A stretch of 17,016 nt of DNA, from positions 1 to 17,016 of the forward strand of contig CAJKEB010000037.1 of assembly GCA_905198865.1 (NCBI GenBank), in the 5' to 3' direction. The notes beneath the pieces were generated by a model. The model was given only the letters and a program-made list of their open reading frames with translations. It ran no database searches and was not told the DNA's origin. This document shows positions 1 to 6,787 of this stretch, piece after piece. A program made the translations under genes and the position numbers. Position 1 is the first letter of the stretch; each line of letters starts with the position of its first letter. This stretch comes from an uncultured Eubacteriales bacterium (GTDB lineage: Bacteria > Bacillota > Clostridia > Monoglobales > Monoglobaceae).

Positions 1-4
1 CATT

Positions 5-49
5 ACCGCCCATTGCATGGGCGGTCTCCGGCTGCAAGCTTAGCTTGCA
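5..49. repeat. Pair of short GC-rich hairpins at the left edge
   Basis: Two perfect inverted repeats stand side by side: ACCGCCCAT (5-13) with ATGGGCGGT (17-25) around a 3-base loop, and TGCAAGC (33-39) with GCTTGCA (43-49) around TTA. They resemble the short GC-rich hairpins at 13047-13475, where GCTTGC/GCAAGC arms also occur. There is no T-run after either stem, so a terminator role is not obvious. This is most likely the end of an intergenic palindromic repeat cut by the window edge. Confidence 0.5.
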
Positions 50-127
50 ATAACTGCTCGTCAAACTATAATTTATACTGCAAAACATGCGGTTTATGCA
101 ATTATTTATGCGTCAGCATTACTTTTC

Positions 128-162
128 TTCAGGCAAATTATGCCTGAAATTTATAATTTTTT
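128..162 (+). terminator. Possible terminator of an off-window upstream gene, or an operator
   Basis: TTCAGGCA (128-135) pairs perfectly with TGCCTGAA (141-148) around a 5-base loop. An AT-rich stretch ending in six T (157-162) follows eight bases later. The gap between stem and T-run is longer than usual and the stem is only 8 bp. The same palindrome lies about 50 bases upstream of the hyd promoter -35, so it could instead be a protein-binding site. Between 50 and 127 I see only AT-rich sequence. Confidence 0.35.
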
Positions 163-195
163 GGTAATATTAAAACACAAAATAAAAATTTGTCG

Positions 196-224
196 TTGCA
201 TAGCGGTAAATATTGTGATATAAT
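196..224 (+). promoter_or_regulatory. Promoter of the hydrogenase operon (extended -10)
   Basis: The -35 is TTGCAT (196-201), the spacer is 17 bases, and the -10 is TATAAT (219-224) preceded by TG at 216-217, which gives the extended -10 TGATATAAT. Transcription should start near 231, leaving a leader of about 85 bases before the first ATG at 316. No riboswitch-like structure is evident in the leader. Confidence 0.75.
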
Positions 225-232
225 TATTTGAA

Positions 233-260
233 ATGTGAATTTTAATCATTATTTTCACAT
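233..260. promoter_or_regulatory. Inverted repeat over the hyd transcription start, candidate operator
   Basis: ATGTGAA (233-239) is the exact reverse complement of TTCACAT (254-260), with a 14-base AT-rich spacer. It begins about 9 bases after the -10 hexamer, where a bound repressor would block initiation. It does not fit the Rex-type TTGTTAA-N4-TTAACAA pattern I would expect for a NADH-responsive repressor, so the regulator is unknown. Confidence 0.4.
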
Positions 261-315
261 AATTTGTTTGGAATTAATTATTTTTTATATTATGGGATTT
301 AGGAGGCATCACAAA

Positions 316-795
316 ATGGCAATACCATTTAAGGGAACAAAAGAGCAGGAAGAAAAGCTGATGGAGGTTATTGCGGCGCACAAGGGTCAGAAAGGCGCAA
401 CGATTCCGGTTCTGCATGAGGCACAGGAAATCTATGGCTATCTTCCGATTGAGGTACAAACTATGATTGCGGAGGGGCTTGACGTTCCCCTGGCGGAAAT
501 ATACGGTATAGTTACGTTCTATACACAGTTTTCGCTCAATCCTAAGGGTCAGTATCCGATTGGTGTTTGTCTCGGTACTGCTTGCTATGTTAAGGGCAGC
601 GGCGATATTCTTGAGAAGATTAAAGAAATTCTCGGTATTGATGTCGGCGAATGTACGGACGACGGCAAGTTCTCGCTTGACGCAACGCGCTGTATAGGCG
701 CATGCGGTCTGGCGCCGGTTATGACAATCGGAGATGATGTTCACGGCCGTCTGACAGTTGATCAGGTTGAGGGAATACTCAAACAATATAATTAA
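316..795 (+). CDS. hndA: NuoE-like [2Fe-2S] subunit of the NAD-linked [FeFe]-hydrogenase (HndA/HydC)
   Basis: This is the small thioredoxin-fold subunit of the electron-bifurcating hydrogenase, which passes electrons between the flavin subunit and the rest of the cytoplasmic complex. The 159-residue product has the family size. It carries the four [2Fe-2S] ligands as C85-x4-C90 (CLGTAC) and C126-x3-C130 (CIGAC), with the typical EIYGIVTFYTQF helix before them. The start is set by AGGAGG at 301-306, nine bases before ATG 316; an in-frame GTG at 235 would add 27 residues but has no ribosome binding site and would sit at the transcription start. It is the first gene of the operon, separated from its partners hndB, hndC and hndD by six accessory genes. 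Confidence 0.93.
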   Translation: MAIPFKGTKEQEEKLMEVIAAHKGQKGATIPVLHEAQEIYGYLPIEVQTMIAEGLDVPLAEIYGIVTFYTQFSLNPKGQYPIGVCLGTACYVKGSGDILEKIKEILGIDVGECTDDGKFSLDATRCIGACGLAPVMTIGDDVHGRLTVDQVEGILKQYN

Positions 796-827
796 GAATA
801 AATAATTAACTCAAAAGGAGCAGCTTT

Positions 828-1196
828 ATGATATTATCTGAAATCGTAGATACAATTAAGGCCGAGGTATTGACCGGAGAGGATGCCGCGGCGCTTGGAC
901 GCATAGACATACATAACGCCTGCGGCAGCGATATGATGAGTGATGTTCTGGCATTTGTAAAGGATCAGTCTCTGCTGCTTACCGGACTGGTTAACCTTCA
1001 GGTTGTCAGAACCGCTGAGATGATGGATATTATAGCGATTTGTTTTGTTCGCGGCAAAACTCCGCCTGAAAACTTAATTGAGCTTGCAAAGGAGCTTGGA
1101 ATTGTTGTTCTCAAAACCGAGTTTCCCATGTATATTGCATGCGGAAGGCTTTACGGAAAAGGTTTGGAGGGACGAAAAGATGCGGAAGCACTATGA
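828..1196 (+). CDS. DRTGG-like domain protein (first of two)
   Basis: A 122-residue soluble protein resembling the small DRTGG-domain proteins (a fold also attached to some HPr kinases and phosphotransacetylases) that accompany [FeFe]-hydrogenase genes in Clostridia and Thermotogales. Recognisable are the ACGSDMMSDVLAF stretch (31-43), the hydrophobic LLLTGLVNLQ strand (49-58) and GIVVLKT (91-97). There are no metal motifs, membrane segments or signal peptide. AAAGGAG at 814-820 sits seven bases before the ATG. It overlaps the next gene by 17 bases, which suggests translational coupling to the kinase-like ATPase. A ligand-sensing or regulatory role in the hydrogenase operon is inference; the molecular function is unknown. 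Confidence 0.75.
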   Translation: MILSEIVDTIKAEVLTGEDAAALGRIDIHNACGSDMMSDVLAFVKDQSLLLTGLVNLQVVRTAEMMDIIAICFVRGKTPPENLIELAKELGIVVLKTEFPMYIACGRLYGKGLEGRKDAEAL

Positions 1197-1590
1197 TATA
1201 GACGGTCATGACTTTTCGATTGCGGGAGAAGCCTCCAGTGATTTTAAGAGATTTCTGAAAAAGCTCGGTATATCTCCGGATATTATAAGACGCGTTGCCA
1301 TAGCTATGTATGAGGCGGAAATTAATACTATTATTCATGGCGGCGGCGGAATCTGCGACACCGAAATACTAAAGGATAAAATCATTATTACATTTAAGGA
1401 TAACGGCCCCGGAATAAAGGATATAAATTTGGCAATGCAGGAGGGGTATTCCACTGCGACCGAACAGATACGCGAACTGGGCTTCGGCGCCGGAATGGGA
1501 CTTCCGAATATCAAAAAGTATACCGATGATATGGAGATTGAAACTGAGCCGGGAAAGGGTACGACTGTCAGGCTTATTATAAATGTGTGA
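1180..1590 (+). CDS. RsbW/SpoIIAB-like GHKL ATPase (anti-sigma-factor kinase type)
   Basis: The 136-residue product is a stand-alone histidine-kinase-type ATPase domain of the serine-kinase (anti-sigma factor) family. The N-box is AMYEAEINTIIHG (42-54, with N49), the G1 box is DNGPGI (74-79) and the G2 box is GFGAGMGLPNIKKY (101-114). There is no sensor, dimerisation histidine or membrane segment. The start at 1180 is chosen because GGAGG lies at 1166-1170; an earlier in-frame start at 1078 would run deep inside the DRTGG gene. No cognate anti-anti-sigma (STAS) gene or sigma factor is in the window, so the target is unknown. Its position just before the HydS-like gene suggests it relays or responds to the redox sensor, which is inference. 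Confidence 0.85.
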   Translation: MRKHYDIDGHDFSIAGEASSDFKRFLKKLGISPDIIRRVAIAMYEAEINTIIHGGGGICDTEILKDKIIITFKDNGPGIKDINLAMQEGYSTATEQIRELGFGAGMGLPNIKKYTDDMEIETEPGKGTTVRLIINV

Positions 1591-1599
1591 GGTGATAGG

Positions 1600-2886
1600 A
1601 TGTCTTACTTTCATTCTGTGACGCTTGATAAAGACAAGTGCCGCGGCTGTACAAACTGCATAAAACGATGTCCTACCGAGGCGATAAGAGTCAGGGACGG
1701 AAAGGCGAAAATAATAAAGGTTCGCTGTATAGACTGCGGCGAATGTATCAGAGTCTGTCCGTATCATGCCAAGCGTGCGGTTACCGATTCGTTTGCCGAG
1801 CTTGAAAAGTATAAGTATAATATTGCTCTGCCGGCACCCTCACTCTACGGACAGTTCAGTGATGTAAACGATATTAATGTCATACTCACCGGGCTTAAAA
1901 AGATTGGCTTTGACAATGTGTTTGAGGTTGCGCGCGGAGCTGAGTACATAAGCGCCGCCACAAAGGAAATATACAAAAACAGAAGCAGCGGCAGTCCTGT
2001 AATAAGCAGCGCATGTCCTGCGGTTATAAGATTGATAAGGGTCAGGTTCCCGAATTTGGTTGATAAGGTCATTGATTTGATTTCGCCTATGGAGGCTGCC
2101 GGTCAGCTGGCAAGGAACGAGGCGGCAGAAAAGACCGGGCTCAGCAATGAGGAGATAGGCGTATTTTTCATCACTCCGTGCCCGGCGAAAATGACAAGCA
2201 TAAAGTCGCCGCTCACTCTTGACAAGTCGTCAATAAGCGGAGCGATTTCCGTAAACGATGTGTTTGCAAGGCTGTTCCCCGTTCTGGGCGACGTTGAGCC
2301 AGAACCGCTTATGAAGGCTTCGATGGACGGAGTATATTGGTCAAAGAGCGGAGGAGAGGCGGACGGTTCCGGAATAGAGAATTACATAGCCGTTGACGGA
2401 ATAGAAAACGTCATAAAAATCCTTGAGGAAATTGAGGACGATAAGGTTTACGGTATTGACTTTATTGAGCTTTCGGCATGTCTTGGCGGATGTGTGGGCG
2501 GCGTTCTGAACGTTGTAAACGGATTTGTCGCCAAAAACAAGATTAAGAGTATAACAAAAAATGTACCCAAGTCCCCTGCGCCGTGTAACGACGGGTCTGT
2601 TTCGCTGAAATGCACTCAAAAGCTCAAATACGAGCCTGTAATGCAGCTTAATGACGATTTTGGCAAGGCGATGGAGATGATGGATGAGTTGGAAGAGATA
2701 TACGACTCGCTTCCGAAGCTTGACTGCGGCTCCTGCGGTGCACCGTCATGCAGAGCGCTTGCGGAGGATATAGTTCGGGGGTTTGCCGACGAGAGCTTTT
2801 GCATAATCAATATGAAAGCGAAGCTTCAGGACTTGGAGCCGGATTATTATAAAGAAAAGCAAAGCCCTGAAAGTTCTTCGGATTAA
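1600..2886 (+). CDS. hydS: Group C (HydS-like) [FeFe]-hydrogenase-domain protein, putative redox or H2 sensor, no PAS domain
   Basis: The 428-residue protein has, in order: a two-cluster ferredoxin domain (C14, C17, C20, C24 and C43, C46, C49, C53); an H-cluster domain with SSACPAV (C139), TPCPAKM (C194) and LSACLGGCVGG (C294, C298); and a C-terminal four-cysteine module (C376, C379, C384, C401; DCGSCGAPSC). All four H-cluster ligands are present. The residue before C139, the proton-relay cysteine in catalytic hydrogenases, is Ala138. From memory, Thermotoga maritima HydS, considered sensory, also has alanine there. Many group C proteins end in a PAS domain; this one stops about 27 residues after the last cysteine. 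GAGGTG (1589-1594) overlaps the preceding stop. A sensory role is inferred; weak catalysis is possible. Confidence 0.85.
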   Translation: MSYFHSVTLDKDKCRGCTNCIKRCPTEAIRVRDGKAKIIKVRCIDCGECIRVCPYHAKRAVTDSFAELEKYKYNIALPAPSLYGQFSDVNDINVILTGLKKIGFDNVFEVARGAEYISAATKEIYKNRSSGSPVISSACPAVIRLIRVRFPNLVDKVIDLISPMEAAGQLARNEAAEKTGLSNEEIGVFFITPCPAKMTSIKSPLTLDKSSISGAISVNDVFARLFPVLGDVEPEPLMKASMDGVYWSKSGGEADGSGIENYIAVDGIENVIKILEEIEDDKVYGIDFIELSACLGGCVGGVLNVVNGFVAKNKIKSITKNVPKSPAPCNDGSVSLKCTQKLKYEPVMQLNDDFGKAMEMMDELEEIYDSLPKLDCGSCGAPSCRALAEDIVRGFADESFCIINMKAKLQDLEPDYYKEKQSPESSSD

Positions 2887-2919
2887 CCGGATATTAAAAT
2901 ATAAACAAGGAGCAGAAAG

Positions 2920-3258
2920 ATGAAGGTATCGGAATTTATAGAATACGGCGGTTATGAGCTTTTGACGAAGCCTGATTTTGAGGATCGTGAAATAAGCGGC
3001 TGCTACACAGGTGATTTGCTCAGCTGGGTTATGGGCAGAGCCGGCAGTGGCGATGTGTGGATAACCGTTATGAACAACATAAACATTGCGGCGGTTGCTT
3101 CGCTGGCAGATACGGCGTGTATCTTGCTTGCAGAAGGCGTTTCCGCAGCAGATGACGTCATAAAGAGAGCCGACTCACAGGATATTATAATTCTAAAATC
3201 CGACAAGACGGGTTACGAGCTGTGTGTTGACTACTATAAGTTCAGTCAGAATGATTAG
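2920..3258 (+). CDS. DRTGG-like domain protein (second of two)
   Basis: A 112-residue soluble protein of the same general type as the one at 828, but clearly diverged. The region CYTGDLLSWVMG (28-39) corresponds to ACGSDMMSDVLAF of the first copy, followed by a TVMNNINIAAVASLADTACI strand-helix region (49-68) and DIIILKSD (88-95) matching GIVVLKT. No catalytic motif is seen. AAGGAG at 2907-2912 is seven bases from ATG. The last eight bases overlap the start of the PHP gene (ATGATTAG), so the two are probably translationally coupled. Function unknown; a small-molecule sensing role is a guess from the fold and context. Confidence 0.75.
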   Translation: MKVSEFIEYGGYELLTKPDFEDREISGCYTGDLLSWVMGRAGSGDVWITVMNNINIAAVASLADTACILLAEGVSAADDVIKRADSQDIIILKSDKTGYELCVDYYKFSQND

Positions 3259-3949
3259 CTATGATTTTCATATTCATTCCGCCTTGTCTCCGTGCGGCGA
3301 TATGGATATGACGCCGAATAACATTGTGAATATGGCAAAGCTCCTGGAGCTTGACGCTGTGGCGGTTTCGGATCATAACAGTATCGGCAACGCCGAGGCA
3401 GCAATGAAGGTCGGGAAACGTATCGGACAGTGTGTAATACCCGGTATGGAGGTCGAGACTGCCGAGGCGGTTCACGTTCTTACGCTTTATCCGAGCATTG
3501 ACAGAGCCAGGCCGGTTGCGGAGGCGGTATATGCGGCTTTGCCCGATATAAAGAATAAGCCGGAGCTGTTCGGACAACAGGCGTTTATGGACGAGTGGGA
3601 CAATATAGCCGGCTATGAGGATAAGCTGCTTATCTCATCGACTTCGATTACGCTGAATGAACTGCTGTATATGGTCAGAGAGGTTGGTGGAATTTTCATT
3701 CCGGCTCACGTTGACCGTCATTCATACAGCATACTTACAAATCTGGGTTTTATCCCCGATGATTTGTCGGTTGACGGGATAGAGTTTTCAAAGAATGTGC
3801 GGAGCGTTGACGAATATCTGAGCAACAGACCCGACCTCAAGGGGTATAAGATCCTCAGAAATTCAGACGCGCACTATCTGGAGGATATTTCAGAGACGGT
3901 TAACTTTCTGAACATAAGCCAAGTTAACGAGCTGTTCAATGATAAATAG
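3251..3949 (+). CDS. PHP-domain metal-dependent phosphoesterase
   Basis: The 232-residue protein belongs to the polymerase-and-histidinol-phosphatase superfamily. Metal-binding motifs are in the usual order: DFHIHSALSPCGD (5-17, H7 and H9), SDHNS (40-44), GMEVET (65-70), H75, PAHVDR (151-156, H153) and NSDAH (204-208). It is cytoplasmic, without a signal peptide. ATG 3251 lies inside the preceding stop region, with no strong ribosome binding site of its own, consistent with coupling; an upstream in-frame start at 3224 has no ribosome binding site either. PHP proteins occur in other hydrogenase operons (from memory also near T. maritima hydS), but the substrate there is not known. A nucleotide or small phosphoester substrate is only a family-level expectation. 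Confidence 0.85.
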   Translation: MISYDFHIHSALSPCGDMDMTPNNIVNMAKLLELDAVAVSDHNSIGNAEAAMKVGKRIGQCVIPGMEVETAEAVHVLTLYPSIDRARPVAEAVYAALPDIKNKPELFGQQAFMDEWDNIAGYEDKLLISSTSITLNELLYMVREVGGIFIPAHVDRHSYSILTNLGFIPDDLSVDGIEFSKNVRSVDEYLSNRPDLKGYKILRNSDAHYLEDISETVNFLNISQVNELFNDK

Positions 3950-3982
3950 TATAAAGTCGAACAATATAAGGCGGTGAAATTT

Positions 3983-4525
3983 ATGAAAGAGCTTTCGCTT
4001 AATATTCTGGATATTGCTAAAAATTCCGTAAAGGCTGAAGCAAATCTGATAGAGATTATTATCGATGAAAATGTAAAAGATAACTTGCTGACCATAGTAA
4101 TCTCGGACGATGGCTGCGGAATGAACGAGGAGCTTTTAGGCCGGGTTAAGGATCCGTTTACTACGACAAGAACAACCAGAAAGGTAGGAATGGGAATTCC
4201 GCTGTTCGAGCTTGCCGCAAATCAGGCGGGCGGAACTCTAAGTATTGAGTCTGAGGTCGGGAAAGGAACCTGCGTGACAGCAACCTTTGTATACGACAGT
4301 ATAGACAGAGCGCCGATAGGCGATATTACCGGAACAATAATCACTTTGCTTTCGGGCAGTCCTGAGATAGACTTCAGATATATCCATAGATATAACGGCG
4401 CTGAATTTGAGTTTGATACAAAAAAGATAAAGGATATCCTCGGCGATGTCCCCATCGATTCGGCGGATGTGCTTTCGTGGGTCATGGATTACATCACAGA
4501 GGGTCTTGATGAAATAAAAAAATAA
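3983..4525 (+). CDS. Second GHKL-type ATPase-domain protein
   Basis: The 180-residue protein opens with an ATPase domain of histidine-kinase type: N-box LNILDIAKNSVKAEA (6-20, N14), G1 box SDDGCGM (41-47), DPFTTTRT (57-64) and G2 box VGMGIPLF (68-75). About 75 C-terminal residues (from about 105) have no motif I recognise. It lacks a dimerisation histidine domain and transmembrane segments. It differs from the RsbW-like protein at 1180: the N-box and DPFTTT segment are closer to sensor kinases. ATG 3983 is preceded by AAGGCGGTG (3968-3976), one mismatch from a perfect Shine-Dalgarno; an in-frame GTG at 3974 lies inside that site and is rejected. Its partner is unknown. Confidence 0.85.
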   Translation: MKELSLNILDIAKNSVKAEANLIEIIIDENVKDNLLTIVISDDGCGMNEELLGRVKDPFTTTRTTRKVGMGIPLFELAANQAGGTLSIESEVGKGTCVTATFVYDSIDRAPIGDITGTIITLLSGSPEIDFRYIHRYNGAEFEFDTKKIKDILGDVPIDSADVLSWVMDYITEGLDEIKK

Positions 4526-4591
4526 TAAGTAAAATAATGTATATAAATTTGTAAATAATTTTAGCTTATAATAAAGTTTGGAGGTCAAAAA

Positions 4592-4975
4592 ATGAAGAGT
4601 TTGGCAGAGTTAAAGGCAATTCGGGAAAAGGTTCAGAGCCAGATGAACCTGAGAGAAGATGACGGCAATAAGACGCGTATTGTTGTCGGAATGGCAACCT
4701 GCGGTATTGCTGCAGGAGCGCGCCCGGTGCTTAATGAATTTTTACAGGAGATAGAGAAGAGAAATCTGTCCGGTGTAAGCGTTTCGCAGACGGGCTGCAT
4801 AGGTATGTGCAGACTTGAGCCTATCGTTGAGGTTTTAAGACCCGGTGAGGAAAAGGTGACATACGTCAAAATGACTCCCGATAAGGTTGCAAAAATTGTA
4901 ACGGAGCATATAGTAAACGGCAGAGCTGTTACCGAGTATACTATTGGCGCAGCTCAGACTGGAGGTAATCAGTAA
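4592..4975 (+). CDS. hndB: HndB-like thioredoxin-fold [2Fe-2S] subunit of the hydrogenase
   Basis: The 127-residue protein matches the small HndB subunit: an N-terminal helical part (1-28), then a [2Fe-2S] thioredoxin-like domain with MATCGIAAGA (34-43) and TGCIGMCRLEP (67-77). Only three candidate cysteine ligands are visible (C37, C69, C73); the position that is cysteine in the usual C-x4-C pair is Gly42. From memory TCGIAAGA is normal for this subfamily. GGAGG at 4580-4584 precedes ATG by seven bases. The 66-base AT-rich gap upstream contains TATAAT (4567-4572) without a well-placed -35, so a weak internal promoter is possible but unproven. The stop abuts the hndC start directly. Confidence 0.88.
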   Translation: MKSLAELKAIREKVQSQMNLREDDGNKTRIVVGMATCGIAAGARPVLNEFLQEIEKRNLSGVSVSQTGCIGMCRLEPIVEVLRPGEEKVTYVKMTPDKVAKIVTEHIVNGRAVTEYTIGAAQTGGNQ

Positions 4976-6772
4976 ATGAATATTTATAGATCACAAGTTC
5001 TCGTCTGCGGAGGAACCGGCTGTACTTCATCCGGCAGCCTGACGCTTATTGACGAGTTTGAAAAGCAGCTTGAGAAAAACAACCTGACTCAGGAGGTCAA
5101 GATTGTAAAAACCGGTTGTTTCGGTTTGTGCGCCTTGGGTCCGGTCGTAATCGTGTATCCCGAGGGCGCATTCTACAGCATGGTAAAGCCTGAGGACGTA
5201 GCTGAAATAGTCGAGGAGCATCTTTTGAAGGGCAGAATTGTTCAGAGACTGCTCTATGATGAATCCGTTCACGAGGGCAGCGACGAGATTAAATCGCTCG
5301 GCGAGGTTGACTTCTATAAGAAGCAGCATCGTATCGCCCTTAGAAACTGCGGTGTAATCAACCCTGAAAATATTGATGAATACATAGCAAGAGACGGATA
5401 TGCAGCGCTCGGTAAGGCTCTTACCGAAATGAAGCCGCAGGAGGTTATAGACGAGATTAAGAATTCCGGCCTCAGAGGCAGAGGCGGCGGTGGATTCCCG
5501 ACGGGACTTAAGTGGCAATTTGCCGCAAACTCAGTTGATGACCAGAAGTATGTCTGCTGTAACGCTGATGAGGGCGACCCCGGTGCGTTCATGGACAGAA
5601 GCGTGCTGGAGGGCGATCCGCATGCAGTTATCGAGGCTATGACAATCGCAGGCTATGCGATAGGCTCAAACCAGGGTTATATCTATATCAGAGCCGAATA
5701 TCCGATTGCGGTTCAGAGATTACAGATTGCGATTAATCAGGCTCGTGAATACGGACTGCTGGGCAAGAATATTTTTGAAAGCGGCTTTGACTTTGATCTG
5801 GAAATCAGACTCGGCGCCGGTGCGTTTGTCTGCGGTGAGGAAACCGCGCTTATGACCTCAATCGAGGGCAAGAGAGGTGAACCCCGTCCGCGTCCGCCGT
5901 TCCCGGCTGTAAAGGGTTTGTTCGGCAAGCCTACTCTGCTTAACAACGTAGAGACGTATGCCAATATACCAAGAATTATTTTAGAGGGCGCAGAGAAGTT
6001 TGCGTCAATCGGAACAGAAAAGAGCAAGGGTACAAAGGTATTCGCTCTCGGCGGAAAGATTAATAATACCGGTCTTGTAGAGGTTCCTATGGGTACAACC
6101 CTGCGTGAGATTATTGAGGACATCGGTGGAGGCATACCGAACGGCAAGAAGTTCAAGGCAGCTCAGACTGGAGGCCCTTCGGGCGGCTGTATTCCGGCAG
6201 AGCTTATTGATACGCCGATTGACTACGATTCGCTGACGGCTATCGGTTCAATGATGGGCTCGGGCGGTCTTATCGTTATGGACGAGGACAACTGTATGGT
6301 TGATATTGCAAAGTTCTTCCTTGAGTTTACAGTTGACGAGTCCTGCGGTAAGTGTACTCCCTGCCGTGTTGGTACAAAGAGACTTCTTGAAATTCTCAAC
6401 AAGATAACAGACGGCAACGGAACAATGGAGGATCTTGACAGACTTGAAAGTCTCGCTGAGGCAATCAAGGCAGGCTCGCTCTGCGGTCTCGGTCAGACTG
6501 CTCCAAATCCTGTTTTGTCTACACTTAAGTATTTCAGACATGAATACGAGGCTCATATCAAGGACAAGACCTGTCCGGCACACGTGTGCAAGGGATTGGC
6601 TAAATATGAAATCGACCCGGAGAAATGTAAGGGCTGCGGTCTCTGTGCAAAACAGTGTCCGGTCGGAGCTATTTCCGGCGAGGTTAAGAGTCCGTTCAGT
6701 ATTGATACCGAGAAATGTATTAAGTGCGGCGCTTGTATGGATAAATGTCCGTTCAAGGCAATATCGAAATAG
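4976..6772 (+). CDS. hndC: NuoF-like FMN/NAD-binding subunit of the bifurcating hydrogenase (HndC/HydB)
   Basis: The 598-residue flavin subunit takes or gives electrons to NAD(P)H and is the presumed bifurcation site. Domains in order: thioredoxin-like [2Fe-2S] (C11, C16, C48, C52); NuoF core with the FMN/NAD glycine loop GRGGGGFP (168-175), CNADEGDPGAF (195-205) and GAFVCGEETAL (282-292); SLBB-like region (about 350-430); [4Fe-4S] domain SCGKCTPCR (C457, C460, C463) with C503; then a two-cluster ferredoxin tail (C551, C554, C557, C561 and C581, C584, C587, C591). This is the full HydB architecture, longer than NuoF. GGAGG at 4961-4965 lies in the end of hndB, whose stop touches this ATG. It should work with HndA, HndB and HndD. 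Confidence 0.95.
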   Translation: MNIYRSQVLVCGGTGCTSSGSLTLIDEFEKQLEKNNLTQEVKIVKTGCFGLCALGPVVIVYPEGAFYSMVKPEDVAEIVEEHLLKGRIVQRLLYDESVHEGSDEIKSLGEVDFYKKQHRIALRNCGVINPENIDEYIARDGYAALGKALTEMKPQEVIDEIKNSGLRGRGGGGFPTGLKWQFAANSVDDQKYVCCNADEGDPGAFMDRSVLEGDPHAVIEAMTIAGYAIGSNQGYIYIRAEYPIAVQRLQIAINQAREYGLLGKNIFESGFDFDLEIRLGAGAFVCGEETALMTSIEGKRGEPRPRPPFPAVKGLFGKPTLLNNVETYANIPRIILEGAEKFASIGTEKSKGTKVFALGGKINNTGLVEVPMGTTLREIIEDIGGGIPNGKKFKAAQTGGPSGGCIPAELIDTPIDYDSLTAIGSMMGSGGLIVMDEDNCMVDIAKFFLEFTVDESCGKCTPCRVGTKRLLEILNKITDGNGTMEDLDRLESLAEAIKAGSLCGLGQTAPNPVLSTLKYFRHEYEAHIKDKTCPAHVCKGLAKYEIDPEKCKGCGLCAKQCPVGAISGEVKSPFSIDTEKCIKCGACMDKCPFKAISK

Positions 6773-6787
6773 GAGGGAACGAAGAAT

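Noticed and set aside
235..315. N-terminal extension of hndA from GTG 235 (27 extra residues)
   Set aside because: It has no ribosome binding site and begins at the predicted transcription start; AGGAGG fits ATG 316 and the resulting length matches the family.
1078..1179. Longer N-terminus for the RsbW-like ATPase starting at 1078
   Set aside because: It would overlap the DRTGG gene by over 100 bases, while a GGAGG at 1166-1170 fits ATG 1180, and the added residues do not resemble the family.
4549..4572. Internal promoter before hndB
   Set aside because: TATAAT (4567-4572) is present, but the nearest TTGTAA is only 12 bases away and the start would fall in the ribosome binding site. It is not strong enough to list as a feature.
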